Part shown: positions 1 to 7,322 of the stretch, piece by piece
How positions within the stretch are numbered: the stretch's first letter is position 1
Layout: each line of letters begins with the position of its first letter
Source: Gemmatimonadota bacterium
GTDB lineage: Bacteria > Gemmatimonadota > Gemmatimonadetes > Gemmatimonadales > Gemmatimonadaceae
Direction of reading: 5' to 3'
Assembly (NCBI GenBank): GCA_028287225.1
Contig: JAQBPZ010000341.1
Span: 1 to 11,865 of the forward strand
Length of the DNA: 11,865 nt
Notes under the pieces: model-generated
Told to the model about the DNA's origin: nothing
The model's database searches: none
Seen by the model: the letters and a program-made list of their open reading frames with translations, nothing else
Translations under genes and position numbers: made by a program

Positions 1-1050
1 CGCGACGCCGGCGCGCAGGCGACCGTGGCGGGGGTGGTGCGCGATTCCGCGAGCGGTGCGGCGGTGAGCGGCGCGGAGGTGCGGGTGGCGGGCACCACCG
101 CCCGCATGCGCACCGGGGAGGACGGCGCATTCCAGCTGCGCGCGGCGGAGGGGGGCCTGTCCACGCTGGAGGTCCGCCGCCTGGGCTTCCGCCCCGCGTC
201 GCTCGAGGTGGGCGGCGGTGCCGCCGCGCTGCAGATCGTGATCGCGTCCATCCCGTTCACGCTGGCGCCGCTCGTGATCCGTGCCGAGCATGCGCGCTTC
301 ACGGGACGGCTGGCGGGATATTACGAGCGGCTGTCGAAGCGGACGCAGGGCGTGTTCATCACCCGCGCGGACCTCGACCGCGAGCGGCCGCCGCAGCTCA
401 CCGACATGCTGCAGCGGTCGCCCGGCGTGCGCGTGACGCGCGGGCGGCCCGGCGCGCAGAGCATCCGCATGCGCGGGCGGGACTGCCGACCGCTCGTCTG
501 GCTCGACGGCGCGCCGATGAGCTCCGGCGACGTGGACCTCGACAGCTTCGCGCCGACCACGCTGGAGGGGATCGAGCTGTACCTGGGCAGCAATGCGCCC
601 GCGCATTTCACGGCCGCGCGCGGGCAGTCGGACTGCGGCACCATCCTCCTCTGGTCGCGCGGCCCCGATACGGAGCCCCCGCGCGCCCCGCGCAGCGTGT
701 CCACCGAGGAGCTGGAGGCGCTGATCGCGTCGTTCGGCGTCTTCACGAGCGAGCAGGTGGACACCGCGGCGGCGCGGGTCGGGCCGGAGGGGTGGCGGGT
801 GCCGTATCCGCCATCCCTGCAGGCGGCGGGGGTCCGCGGGAGCGTGTCGGCGGAGTTCGTGGTGGACACGCTGGGGCGCGTCGAGCCGGCGCGCGTGGGG
901 ATCGTGTCCTCCACGGACCGGTTCTTCAGCGCGGCGGTGGCCGGCGCCCTCGTGAGCGCGCAGTTTCGTCCCGCCGTGCGACGCGGGCGGCGGGTCCGGC
1001 AGCTGGTGCGGCAGACGTTCGACTTCGAGCCGGAGTCGCCGGCGCGCTAG
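1..1050 (+). CDS. CarboxypepD_reg / TonB-receptor plug / TonB C-terminal domain fusion protein, 5'-truncated
   Basis: The reading frame is open from the first base, so the gene starts upstream; the GTG at 25 lies inside the domain and is not the likely start. The first visible residues (AGAQA) look like the end of a signal peptide. About 349 residues are visible. Residues 8-85 resemble a carboxypeptidase-regulatory-like beta domain (AGVVRDSASG, GEDGAFQL, RRLGFRP). Residues about 115-220 resemble a TonB-receptor plug (ITRADLDRERPPQLTDMLQR, VWLDGAPM, IELYLGSN, CGTILLWSR), with Cys162 and Cys212 placed to form a disulfide. Residues about 255-345 match a TonB C-terminal domain (VSAEFVVDTLGRVEPA, FRPAVRRGRRVRQLV, ending TFDF). 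No barrel strands follow. The plug and TonB_C modules are seen in the sequence; a periplasmic or outer-membrane adaptor role is inference. A missing upstream segment could change the architecture. Confidence 0.82.
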   Translation, partial: RDAGAQATVAGVVRDSASGAAVSGAEVRVAGTTARMRTGEDGAFQLRAAEGGLSTLEVRRLGFRPASLEVGGGAAALQIVIASIPFTLAPLVIRAEHARFTGRLAGYYERLSKRTQGVFITRADLDRERPPQLTDMLQRSPGVRVTRGRPGAQSIRMRGRDCRPLVWLDGAPMSSGDVDLDSFAPTTLEGIELYLGSNAPAHFTAARGQSDCGTILLWSRGPDTEPPRAPRSVSTEELEALIASFGVFTSEQVDTAAARVGPEGWRVPYPPSLQAAGVRGSVSAEFVVDTLGRVEPARVGIVSSTDRFFSAAVAGALVSAQFRPAVRRGRRVRQLVRQTFDFEPESPAR

Positions 1051-1139
1051 CCCGGCGCGGGGGGGGGGCAGATTTCGGCCGCCCTTGCGGGCTGCCGGCG
1101 CCTGCCGCAGTATTGGCGCACCAACGCTCGGCGGGATGC

Positions 1140-1181
1140 CGGCGCGACGCGTCGCACGCCAGTGCGGGACGCGTCGCGTCG
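1140..1181. terminator. Long stem-loop about 90 bases after the plug/TonB_C gene
   Basis: Positions 1144-1153 and 1168-1177 are perfect 10-base inverted repeats (GCGACGCGTC). The stem continues inward with GCAC/GTGC (1154-1157 with 1162-1165) around a GCCA loop, leaving a two-G bulge, and outward for about four more pairs. It can fold into roughly 18 pairs. There is no U tract after it, so an intrinsic terminator or mRNA-end stabiliser for the upstream gene is inferred, not shown. Confidence 0.4.
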
Positions 1182-1231
1182 CTCGTTCCGTTCATCGGGT
1201 CCGGCGACACTGCCGGGCAGGCTCCCGCCGA

Positions 1232-1266
1232 CGCTGGCGGGCGGATGGTCCAACCGCCCGCCAGCG
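1232..1266. terminator. Perfect 13-bp G+C-rich stem with 9-base loop
   Basis: Positions 1232-1244 (CGCTGGCGGGCGG) pair perfectly with 1254-1266 around the loop ATGGTCCAA. The stem is followed on the + strand by CCCGTTTC, a weak pyrimidine tract. It could terminate read-through from the upstream gene before the SusCD operon. The fold is visible; the function is inferred. Confidence 0.4.
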
Positions 1267-1298
1267 CCCGTTTCATCCTCCTCGCTGTCCCTTGGACA

Positions 1299-1339
1299 CC
1301 TGCCGCACCCAAAAAGTGACGATTCTTTTTGAGGGCAGG
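1299..1339. promoter_or_regulatory. Two-part stem-loop with an A5/T5 inner arm
   Basis: CCTGCC (1299-1304) pairs with GGCAGG (1334-1339). After an asymmetric internal loop, AAAAAG (1311-1316) pairs with CTTTTT (1325-1330) around TGACGATT. This is one of the few A/T-rich spots in the window. It could be a terminator-like element or part of the operon's control region; the sequence does not decide. Confidence 0.3.
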
Positions 1340-1551
1340 TCCGCAGTCCCACGCACGGCCTCGTCCGGTCTCGAGTTTCGCCGCTGAGGCATCCCACCCG
1401 ATCTCCCGCGTGGCTCCCGTCCACGTCGTTCCCTTGCCGTACCACGTGTCACCGTGCTCCGCCCGGAGCGCGTTCCCCACCGAAGCACCCCTCACGTCGC
1501 ACGCAGGAGCGCAGGAATGTTCGTCGTCGCAGCGCCTTCATGGGCAAGGCT

Positions 1552-1576
1552 GCCGGCACTGAAGACCAGTGCCGGC
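1552..1576 (+). promoter_or_regulatory. Leader stem-loop just upstream of the susC-like start
   Basis: GCCGGCACTG (1552-1561) and CAGTGCCGGC (1567-1576) form a perfect 10-bp stem with the loop AAGAC. The stem ends 35 bases before the ATG at 1612. It is followed by CTTTCGCGGGG (1597-1607), whose G run is the best candidate ribosome-binding site. A similar arrangement precedes the susD-like gene. A post-transcriptional role is inferred. Confidence 0.4.
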
Positions 1577-1611
1577 CGCCTGAACGGGATCCACAACTTT
1601 CGCGGGGTTTC

Positions 1612-4600
1612 ATGATGACTCTTTACCCACCTTCCCGTCGGGCGGCGTGGCTCGTCGCGGTGGCCGCCCTCGGCTTCGGCAGCTCGGCCGCGTTTGCCCA
1701 GGGGCAGAGTGCCGTGATCACGGGGCGCGTGCGCACCGCGGCCGGCACGCCCGTGCAGGGCACCAACGTGTTCATCAGCGAGATGAACGTCTCGGTCGGC
1801 ACGAACGCCGCGGGCCAGTACATCATCACGATCCCCTCGCAGCGCGTCAGCGGCCAGGCCGCGACGCTCCGCGTTCGCTCCATCGGCTACAAGCCGCTCT
1901 CGCGCCCCATCCGCATCACCGCGGGCAGCCAGACGGCCGATTTCACGCTGAACGAAGACGTCAACCGCCTCGATGAAGTGGTCGTCACGGGCGTCGCCGC
2001 CGGCACGGCCGCGCGCAACGTGCCGTTCGCGGTCTCGCACATCGACAGCTCGCAGATGCCGGTCATCGGCGCCAACGCCGTGCAGCAGCTGCAGGGCAAG
2101 GTCGCCGGCGCGAACATCACGTCGAACTCGGGCCGCCCCGGCGCGGCCCCGTCGGTCGTGCTGCGCGGACCCACGTCGATCAATGCACAGGGGCGCGATC
2201 AGGGCCCGCTGTACATCGTCGACGGCATCCTGCTGCAGAGCGGCACGCCGGACATCAACCCGAACGACATCGAGAACGTCGAGGTCGTGAAGGGTGCCGC
2301 CGCGGCGTCGCTGTACGGCGCACGCGCCGGTGGCGGCGTCATCAACATCACCACCAAGACCGGCCGGACCTCCTCGGAAGGCGTGCACGTGGGCGTGCGC
2401 TCGGAAGTCGGGCGCAACGACATCCCGCACCAGTTCGCGCTCGCGACGCAGACCGCGCTGCCCTTCGATCCCAGCGGGCAGTACTTCTGCGCCGCATCGG
2501 CCCAGGGCGGCTCGCCCTGCGCGCGCTACATCGACATGAACGCTGAGCGCCGCCGCGTCAACGACGTGTCGAGCACCGCGGCACTCGCGCCGCAGTCGTT
2601 CCTGCACGACTTCGGCATCGCGAACAACCCGCTGCGCTATCGCGCCCTGAACATGTTCCAGGCGAACACGTTCCCGGAGACCTACAACCAGGTCGAGCAG
2701 GCGACGAAGACGGACACGTGGCAGAACACGAACGTGGACCTGCGCGGCAAGACCGGCAGCACCGGCTACTACGCCAGCGCGGGCTACGCCAAGCAGGCGG
2801 GCGCCTTCGCCTTCCTCAAGGGATACGAGCGCGGCTCGGCGCGCCTCAACCTGGACCAGCTGATCGGGTCGAAGCTGAGCTTCACCGGCACGACGTACTA
2901 TTCGTCGGCGCGCGAAGACGGCGTGAACCAGCAGGGCGGCGACAACGGCACGGCGTTCTTCCGCCTGTCGCGGTCCCCGGCCTTCGTGAACCAGCAGACG
3001 CGTGACTCGCAGGGCCGCCTCTACATCCGGTCCAACCCGCTCTCGCAGGGCAGCCAGAACGAGAATCCGTACTACAACCTCGAGCAGAACGTCGACCGGA
3101 ACTCGAGCACGCGCTTCCTCGGCAGCGTCCAGGGCCGGTACGCGGCGCTCGACTGGCTCGATTTCAACGCCGACTTCGCGTATGACCGGAGCGGGGGCAA
3201 CTACACCCTCCTCAACGATCGCGGCTTCCGCACGACGACGGTGAACCCGGCGGCGGCGGTGGGCAGCATCTCGGCGCGGTCGGGCGACGACCGCTCGTAC
3301 AACACCAGCGCCGGCGCCGCCGCGCGCCCCACGCTGATGAAGAACCTGACGTCGACGTTCACCGCGCAGGTGCTCTACGACGCGCAGAAGACGAACTTCG
3401 CCTACGGCTACGGTGAGAACCTCGCCGTGCCCGGCCTGTTCACGCTGAACTCGGCGAGCGTCAACAAGGACATCCAGTCGGGCACCAGCGAGGTCAACTC
3501 GCTGTCGTATCGCGCCGGCGGCACGTTCGAGCTGCTGGATCGCTACATCCTGGACCTGAACATCCGTCGCGAAGGCAGCTCGCTGTTCGGTTCCAACAAT
3601 CGCTGGGCCACCTTCCCGCGCGTCGCGGGCGCCTGGATCGCGTCGAGCGAGCCCTGGTTCCCGGCGGCGGATGCCTTCAGCCTGCTGAAGTTCCGCGCGG
3701 CGTGGGGCAAGGCGGGCGTGCGCCCCAGCACGGTGGCGCAGTACGAGACCTTCTCGATCTCCCGGACCACGGGCGCCATCAGCCCGAACACGCTCGGCAA
3801 CGTCAACCTGCTGCCGGAAGTGCTCACGGAGACCGAGCTCGGCACGGACATCGAGCTGTTCCACAAGTACGGCATCAACCTGACCTACGCGCACTCGCTC
3901 GCGAACAACCAGATCCTGCTGGTGCCGGCGCCGGCGGCGTCGGGGTTCCCGAACCAGTACCAGAACGCGGGCGTGCTCGAGAACAAGACGTACGAAGCGT
4001 CGCTCGACATCCCGCTCATCTCGCGGCAGAACATGAAGTGGAGCACCCGCTTCATCTATGACCGCAACCGCGCGATCATCACCGAGCTGAACGCCCCGCC
4101 GTACAACACCACCGGCGGCGTGCAGGGCTCGGAGTCGATGTACTTCGTCCGTCCGGGCGAGCGCCTCGGCACGATCTACGGCGGCGCGTACGTCACGAAC
4201 TGCAGCCAGCTGCCCGGCAACTTCGCCTCGCAGTGCGGTGGTCCGGGCTCGCAGTTCCAGACGAACAGCCAGGGCTTCATCGTGTGGACCGGCGGCTATC
4301 TGCCGACGCAGGGCATCACGAACAACCTGTGGAACGCCTCGCTGAACCCGAAGGACGCGCCCTGGGGCGGCACGCAGAATCGCACCGTGTGGGGGATGCC
4401 GATCCGCCTGCGCGATTCGCTGAACGCTCCGGTGCAGGTGGCGCTCGGCAACTCGTCGCCGGACTTCCATGCCGGCTGGTCGAGCAACTTCAGCCTCGGC
4501 AAGTTCACGGCGTACGGCCTGCTGGACGGCGCGTTCGGCCGCAAGGTCTGGAACGAAGGCTACCACTGGGCGCTCGGCGACCTGATGGCGGGCACGGTGG

Positions 4601-4995
4601 ACCAGGGTGGCAAGAGCGTCGAGGACGCGAAGCCGATCGGCTACTACTACCGCGCGGGTCCGGCCGACATCGGGGCCAGCTCCGGGGTGGGTGGATTGTA
4701 CAACGTGCTCGGGCCGACCAACGAGTCGGTTGAGGATGCGAGCTACGTGAAGCTCCGTGAGGCGTCGGTGACCTACAACTTCGGCGCGGTCGGCGGGCAG
4801 GGGAACTGGACGCTCGGCCTGGTGGGGCGCAACCTCCACACCTGGACCAAGTACCGCGGCTACGACCCGGAAGTCGGGCGCTCGGGCTCGGGCACCACGG
4901 GCAGCCAGCTGAACAACGGCGCGCTCAACGGCGTCGACTACTTCAGCTTCCCGAACCTGCGCACCTTCACCTTCCAGGTGTCGACCACGTTCTAG
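1612..4995 (+). CDS. SusC/RagA-family TonB-dependent outer-membrane transporter
   Basis: This protein should import a ligand across the outer membrane using TonB energy, with the SusD-like lipoprotein encoded next as its lid. It has 1127 residues, a normal SusC length. An earlier in-frame ATG at 1540 would put 24 polar residues before the signal peptide, so I take 1612 (or 1615, better spaced from GGGG at 1604-1607). Residues 1-29 are a signal peptide (RRAAWLVAVAALGFG, cleavage near AFA/Q). Residues 33-115 are a carboxypeptidase-regulatory-like domain. DEVVVTG at 121-127 is the TonB-box-like motif. The plug (about 135-250) carries LYIVDGI and KGAAAASLYGARAGGGVINI, the SusC/RagA signature. The rest is a 22-strand-type barrel rich in Y, N and S, ending in F as expected for outer-membrane insertion. 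The substrate is unknown: no degradative enzymes are nearby. Confidence 0.95.
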   Translation: MMTLYPPSRRAAWLVAVAALGFGSSAAFAQGQSAVITGRVRTAAGTPVQGTNVFISEMNVSVGTNAAGQYIITIPSQRVSGQAATLRVRSIGYKPLSRPIRITAGSQTADFTLNEDVNRLDEVVVTGVAAGTAARNVPFAVSHIDSSQMPVIGANAVQQLQGKVAGANITSNSGRPGAAPSVVLRGPTSINAQGRDQGPLYIVDGILLQSGTPDINPNDIENVEVVKGAAAASLYGARAGGGVINITTKTGRTSSEGVHVGVRSEVGRNDIPHQFALATQTALPFDPSGQYFCAASAQGGSPCARYIDMNAERRRVNDVSSTAALAPQSFLHDFGIANNPLRYRALNMFQANTFPETYNQVEQATKTDTWQNTNVDLRGKTGSTGYYASAGYAKQAGAFAFLKGYERGSARLNLDQLIGSKLSFTGTTYYSSAREDGVNQQGGDNGTAFFRLSRSPAFVNQQTRDSQGRLYIRSNPLSQGSQNENPYYNLEQNVDRNSSTRFLGSVQGRYAALDWLDFNADFAYDRSGGNYTLLNDRGFRTTTVNPAAAVGSISARSGDDRSYNTSAGAAARPTLMKNLTSTFTAQVLYDAQKTNFAYGYGENLAVPGLFTLNSASVNKDIQSGTSEVNSLSYRAGGTFELLDRYILDLNIRREGSSLFGSNNRWATFPRVAGAWIASSEPWFPAADAFSLLKFRAAWGKAGVRPSTVAQYETFSISRTTGAISPNTLGNVNLLPEVLTETELGTDIELFHKYGINLTYAHSLANNQILLVPAPAASGFPNQYQNAGVLENKTYEASLDIPLISRQNMKWSTRFIYDRNRAIITELNAPPYNTTGGVQGSESMYFVRPGERLGTIYGGAYVTNCSQLPGNFASQCGGPGSQFQTNSQGFIVWTGGYLPTQGITNNLWNASLNPKDAPWGGTQNRTVWGMPIRLRDSLNAPVQVALGNSSPDFHAGWSSNFSLGKFTAYGLLDGAFGRKVWNEGYHWALGDLMAGTVDQGGKSVEDAKPIGYYYRAGPADIGASSGVGGLYNVLGPTNESVEDASYVKLREASVTYNFGAVGGQGNWTLGLVGRNLHTWTKYRGYDPEVGRSGSGTTGSQLNNGALNGVDYFSFPNLRTFTFQVSTTF

Positions 4996-5037
4996 GTCGC
5001 GCGCTCCTCGCGCCCTACTCCACCAAACGCATTGCCG

Positions 5038-5063
5038 GGTGCCGCCGCGTCGTCGGCGGCACC
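5038..5063 (+). promoter_or_regulatory. Intercistronic stem-loop between susC-like and susD-like genes
   Basis: GGTGCCGCCG (5038-5047) pairs perfectly with CGGCGGCACC (5054-5063) around a 6-base loop. It lies 26 bases before the susD-like ATG and is followed by CTTTCGGGG (5075-5083), nearly the same motif as in the susC leader. It has no U tract, so it is more likely an mRNA processing, stability or translation element than a full terminator. Confidence 0.4.
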
Positions 5064-5089
5064 ACGGCCAACACCTTTCGGGGCATTCG

Positions 5090-6766
5090 ATGAAACTGAG
5101 ACACCTCTGGGTGGCTACAGCCGCAACAGCATCGCTGGCTGCACTGTCCGCTTGCAATTCAGACACGCTGCTGTCCGTCAAGAATACGAATCAGCCGGAC
5201 GTGGGCCGCGCGTTCGCCACGCCCGACGGCGTGGAGAACGTCCTCAAGAACGGCTTCCTCCAGACCTTCGGGGCGACCCACGGGTCGACCACCAACATCT
5301 GGGCGGCGGCGCAGGCCACGGCGCTGGAGAGCTACGGCTCCGTCGCCAACTTCGGCCTGGCGCAGCGCGGGTCCATCCCGCGCAGCGTGATCGACAACAC
5401 ACGCGGCAACCCGACGCAGGCGGAGAACTTCCGCGACTTCCAGCAGCTGTTCCTGCGCGGTCGCCTGATCTCCAACGCGATCGGCGCATTCGAGGTGCAG
5501 CTGAAGAACGGTGCGAGCATCGGCACCGCGCTGCAGGACCAGCGCGCGCGCTCCTTCGGCTACTTCTCGATGGGCATGGCGAACGGCGAGGGGGCGATGA
5601 TGTACGATTCCATCGCCGTCGTCACGCCGCAGCTGACGTCGACCGAGATCCCGCCCCTCACGGGCTACAAGGAAGCGATGGCCGTGGCGCTGCTGCAGCT
5701 CGACAGCGCCATCGCGATCGCCACGCGTGAGCGTGCCGCGCGCGGCAACGTGTCCGGCTACCTGCCGATCGACTGGATGCGCACGACGAGCCTCACGAGC
5801 CTGGACGAGTACCTGGCGATGATGCGCTCGATGAAGGCGCGCTTCCGCGCCGGCAACGCGCGGAATCCCGCCGAGCGCGCCGCGGTGAACTGGGCGGCGG
5901 TCGAGGCGGATGCCGCAGCGGGTATCAAGTCGGACTGGGTCCTGGAGCTGTCCGCGACCGTCGGCTGGACGGCGTCGTGGCTCAACCAGATGGCAGTGTC
6001 CACCGGGTGGAGCGGCATGACGCCCGCGATCATCGGCATGGCGGACACCACCAGCGGCTACGCGACCTGGGTGGCGACCGAGCGCGGGGCACGCGCCGCG
6101 TTCCTCATCAGCACGCCCGACGCCCGCTTCCCCAAGGGAGCGACGCGCACGGCGCAGATCGCCAGCTCCCCGGCGCTGGCCGCGAGCCTGCCGAGCATCT
6201 ACTTCCGCGCACGGACGCCGGGCGAGGATACGCCTGACAGCTACACGTCCTTCTACGATCACGCGCGCTTCACGAGCTATCGCCAGGGGGGCAGCGTCGG
6301 GTCGTGGGTCTGGATGTCGCAGACCGAGATCGACATGCTTCGCGCCGAGGCGCTCATCGCGCTCGGCCGTGCGTCGGAGGCGGTGCCGCTCATCAACCGC
6401 ACGCGCGTCCGGAACACCCTGCCTCCGTACCCGGATGCGGCTTCGCGTGCTCCGGCGCAGCCCGGCGGCAGCGCAACGTCCTGCGTTCCGCGCACGCCGA
6501 CCGGACCGGGCGGCACGCTCGAGTGCGGCACGCTCTTCGAGGGCATGAAGTGGGAGAAGCGCATGGAGACGCAGTTCACCGGCTGGTCGCAGTGGTTCTT
6601 CGACTCGCGCGGCTGGAACGACCTCCCGGCGGGCTCGCCACTGATGTACCCCGTGCCCTACCAGGAGATGGACGCGCGCCAGGAGCCGTTCTACAACGGC
6701 AAGGTGGGCGACCCGATCTGGCAGGCGGTGGGCAACACGTATGGCTTCGGCATCGGCAACCGCTGA
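5090..6766 (+). CDS. RagB/SusD-family outer-membrane lipoprotein
   Basis: This is the ligand-binding lipoprotein partner of the SusC-type transporter, starting 94 bases after it. The protein has 558 residues. The ATG at 5090 gives a clean lipoprotein signal (MKLRHLWVATAATASLAALSA) with lipobox LSAC and lipidated Cys22; the upstream in-frame GTG at 5039 would add 17 arginine- and histidine-rich residues. GGGG at 5080-5083 is the likely ribosome-binding site, spaced 6 bases. Family features include the N-terminal SVKNTNQPDVGRAFATPDGV segment, a TPR-like helix pair near EIDMLRAEALIALGRASEAV, and the C-terminal ending with EGMKWEKRMETQFTGWSQWF followed by MYPVPYQEMDARQ, typical of SusD C-terminal domains. 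Two cysteines (SCVPRT and LECGTL) may form a disulfide near that end. The ligand cannot be inferred from sequence. Confidence 0.92.
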   Translation: MKLRHLWVATAATASLAALSACNSDTLLSVKNTNQPDVGRAFATPDGVENVLKNGFLQTFGATHGSTTNIWAAAQATALESYGSVANFGLAQRGSIPRSVIDNTRGNPTQAENFRDFQQLFLRGRLISNAIGAFEVQLKNGASIGTALQDQRARSFGYFSMGMANGEGAMMYDSIAVVTPQLTSTEIPPLTGYKEAMAVALLQLDSAIAIATRERAARGNVSGYLPIDWMRTTSLTSLDEYLAMMRSMKARFRAGNARNPAERAAVNWAAVEADAAAGIKSDWVLELSATVGWTASWLNQMAVSTGWSGMTPAIIGMADTTSGYATWVATERGARAAFLISTPDARFPKGATRTAQIASSPALAASLPSIYFRARTPGEDTPDSYTSFYDHARFTSYRQGGSVGSWVWMSQTEIDMLRAEALIALGRASEAVPLINRTRVRNTLPPYPDAASRAPAQPGGSATSCVPRTPTGPGGTLECGTLFEGMKWEKRMETQFTGWSQWFFDSRGWNDLPAGSPLMYPVPYQEMDARQEPFYNGKVGDPIWQAVGNTYGFGIGNR

Positions 6767-6767
6767 G

Positions 6768-7274
6768 ATGCGACCGGTGACGCACCGCGCCTCGGGGCCG
6801 CAGTTCGCAGGGCTTCGCGTGTCACGGCGCGGTGGGTCGCTGCTGGTGCTTGCGCTCGTCGGTCCGCTGGCCGGGTGCTACACGACCCGGCCGGTGACGA
6901 CGGCGCCCGCACCGGGCGCCACGGTGCTGCTCGACCTCACCGACGTTGCGCGCGTGCAGTTCGGCGAGCGCATCGGTGCATCGGCGGCACGCATCGAAGG
7001 GGTCGTGCAATCGCAGAACGACACGGCGTACGTGATCAACATCTCGTCGGTGTCGTACCTGGATGGACGGACCAACAAGTGGTCCGGCGAGCCGTTCACC
7101 GTGCCGGCGCAGCTGGTCTCGCGTGCGCAGCTGCGGGAGTTCTCCCGCTCGCGGACGTCCCTGCTGAGCGCCGGCATCGCGGCGGCGCTCGTAGTGGTGT
7201 TTGCCACAACGCAATTTCTCGGGCTGGGCGGCGCTGAGAAGACGCCCATCCCGCCACCCGGCGGCGAAAGCTGA
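6768..7274 (+). CDS. Small lipoprotein with a C-terminal hydrophobic segment, unknown function
   Basis: I recognise no named family. The ATG at 6768 follows the susD-like stop codon by one base, which suggests translational coupling. It gives 168 residues, with a lipobox LAGC and Cys37 after a long 20-residue N-region. A GTG at 6819 would give a more compact signal peptide (VSRRGGSLLVLALVGPLAGC) and is a real alternative start. After a proline/threonine linker, residues 50-125 look like a small beta-rich domain (GATVLLDLTDVARVQFGER, RIEGVVQSQNDTAYVINIS, WSGEPFTVPAQLV). Residues about 131-153 (SLLSAGIAAALVVVFATTQF) form a transmembrane-like helix before a short proline/glycine tail. A lipid anchor plus a C-terminal membrane segment is unusual. 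Position suggests an accessory role to the SusCD pair, but this is inference. Confidence 0.75.
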   Translation: MRPVTHRASGPQFAGLRVSRRGGSLLVLALVGPLAGCYTTRPVTTAPAPGATVLLDLTDVARVQFGERIGASAARIEGVVQSQNDTAYVINISSVSYLDGRTNKWSGEPFTVPAQLVSRAQLREFSRSRTSLLSAGIAAALVVVFATTQFLGLGGAEKTPIPPPGGES

Positions 7275-7322
7275 CGGATGACGGGCCTGCCTTCACAACT
7301 CACGTTTTTCAGGAACTCCTCG

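Larger units (their letters stand above)
1051..1611. other. Structured non-coding region upstream of the susC-like gene
   Basis: These 561 bases separate the plug/TonB_C gene from the SusC-type gene. The open frames crossing them have arginine-rich, low-complexity translations and no recognisable domain, so I call no gene. The region opens with a run of ten G (1059-1068) and contains four clear stem-loops, listed separately. The promoter of the SusCD operon should lie here, but I could not identify convincing -35/-10 hexamers. The stretch between about 1345 and 1545 shows nothing distinctive. Confidence 0.6.

Noticed and set aside
1085..1387. Possible 100-residue gene in the gap before the SusC-like gene
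   Set aside because: It is arginine-rich, lacks a ribosome-binding site, and runs through three stem-loops; nothing supports translation.
1492..5181. 1229-residue open frame on the minus strand opposite the SusC-like gene
   Set aside because: It is an antisense shadow produced by high third-position G+C. The translation is monotonous in R, V, A, H and L with no domain, while the plus strand encodes a complete, well-recognised receptor.
5032..5730. 232-residue plus-strand frame overlapping the start of the susD-like gene
   Set aside because: It is a frame-shifted shadow of the SusD-like gene with low-complexity R/H/P composition.
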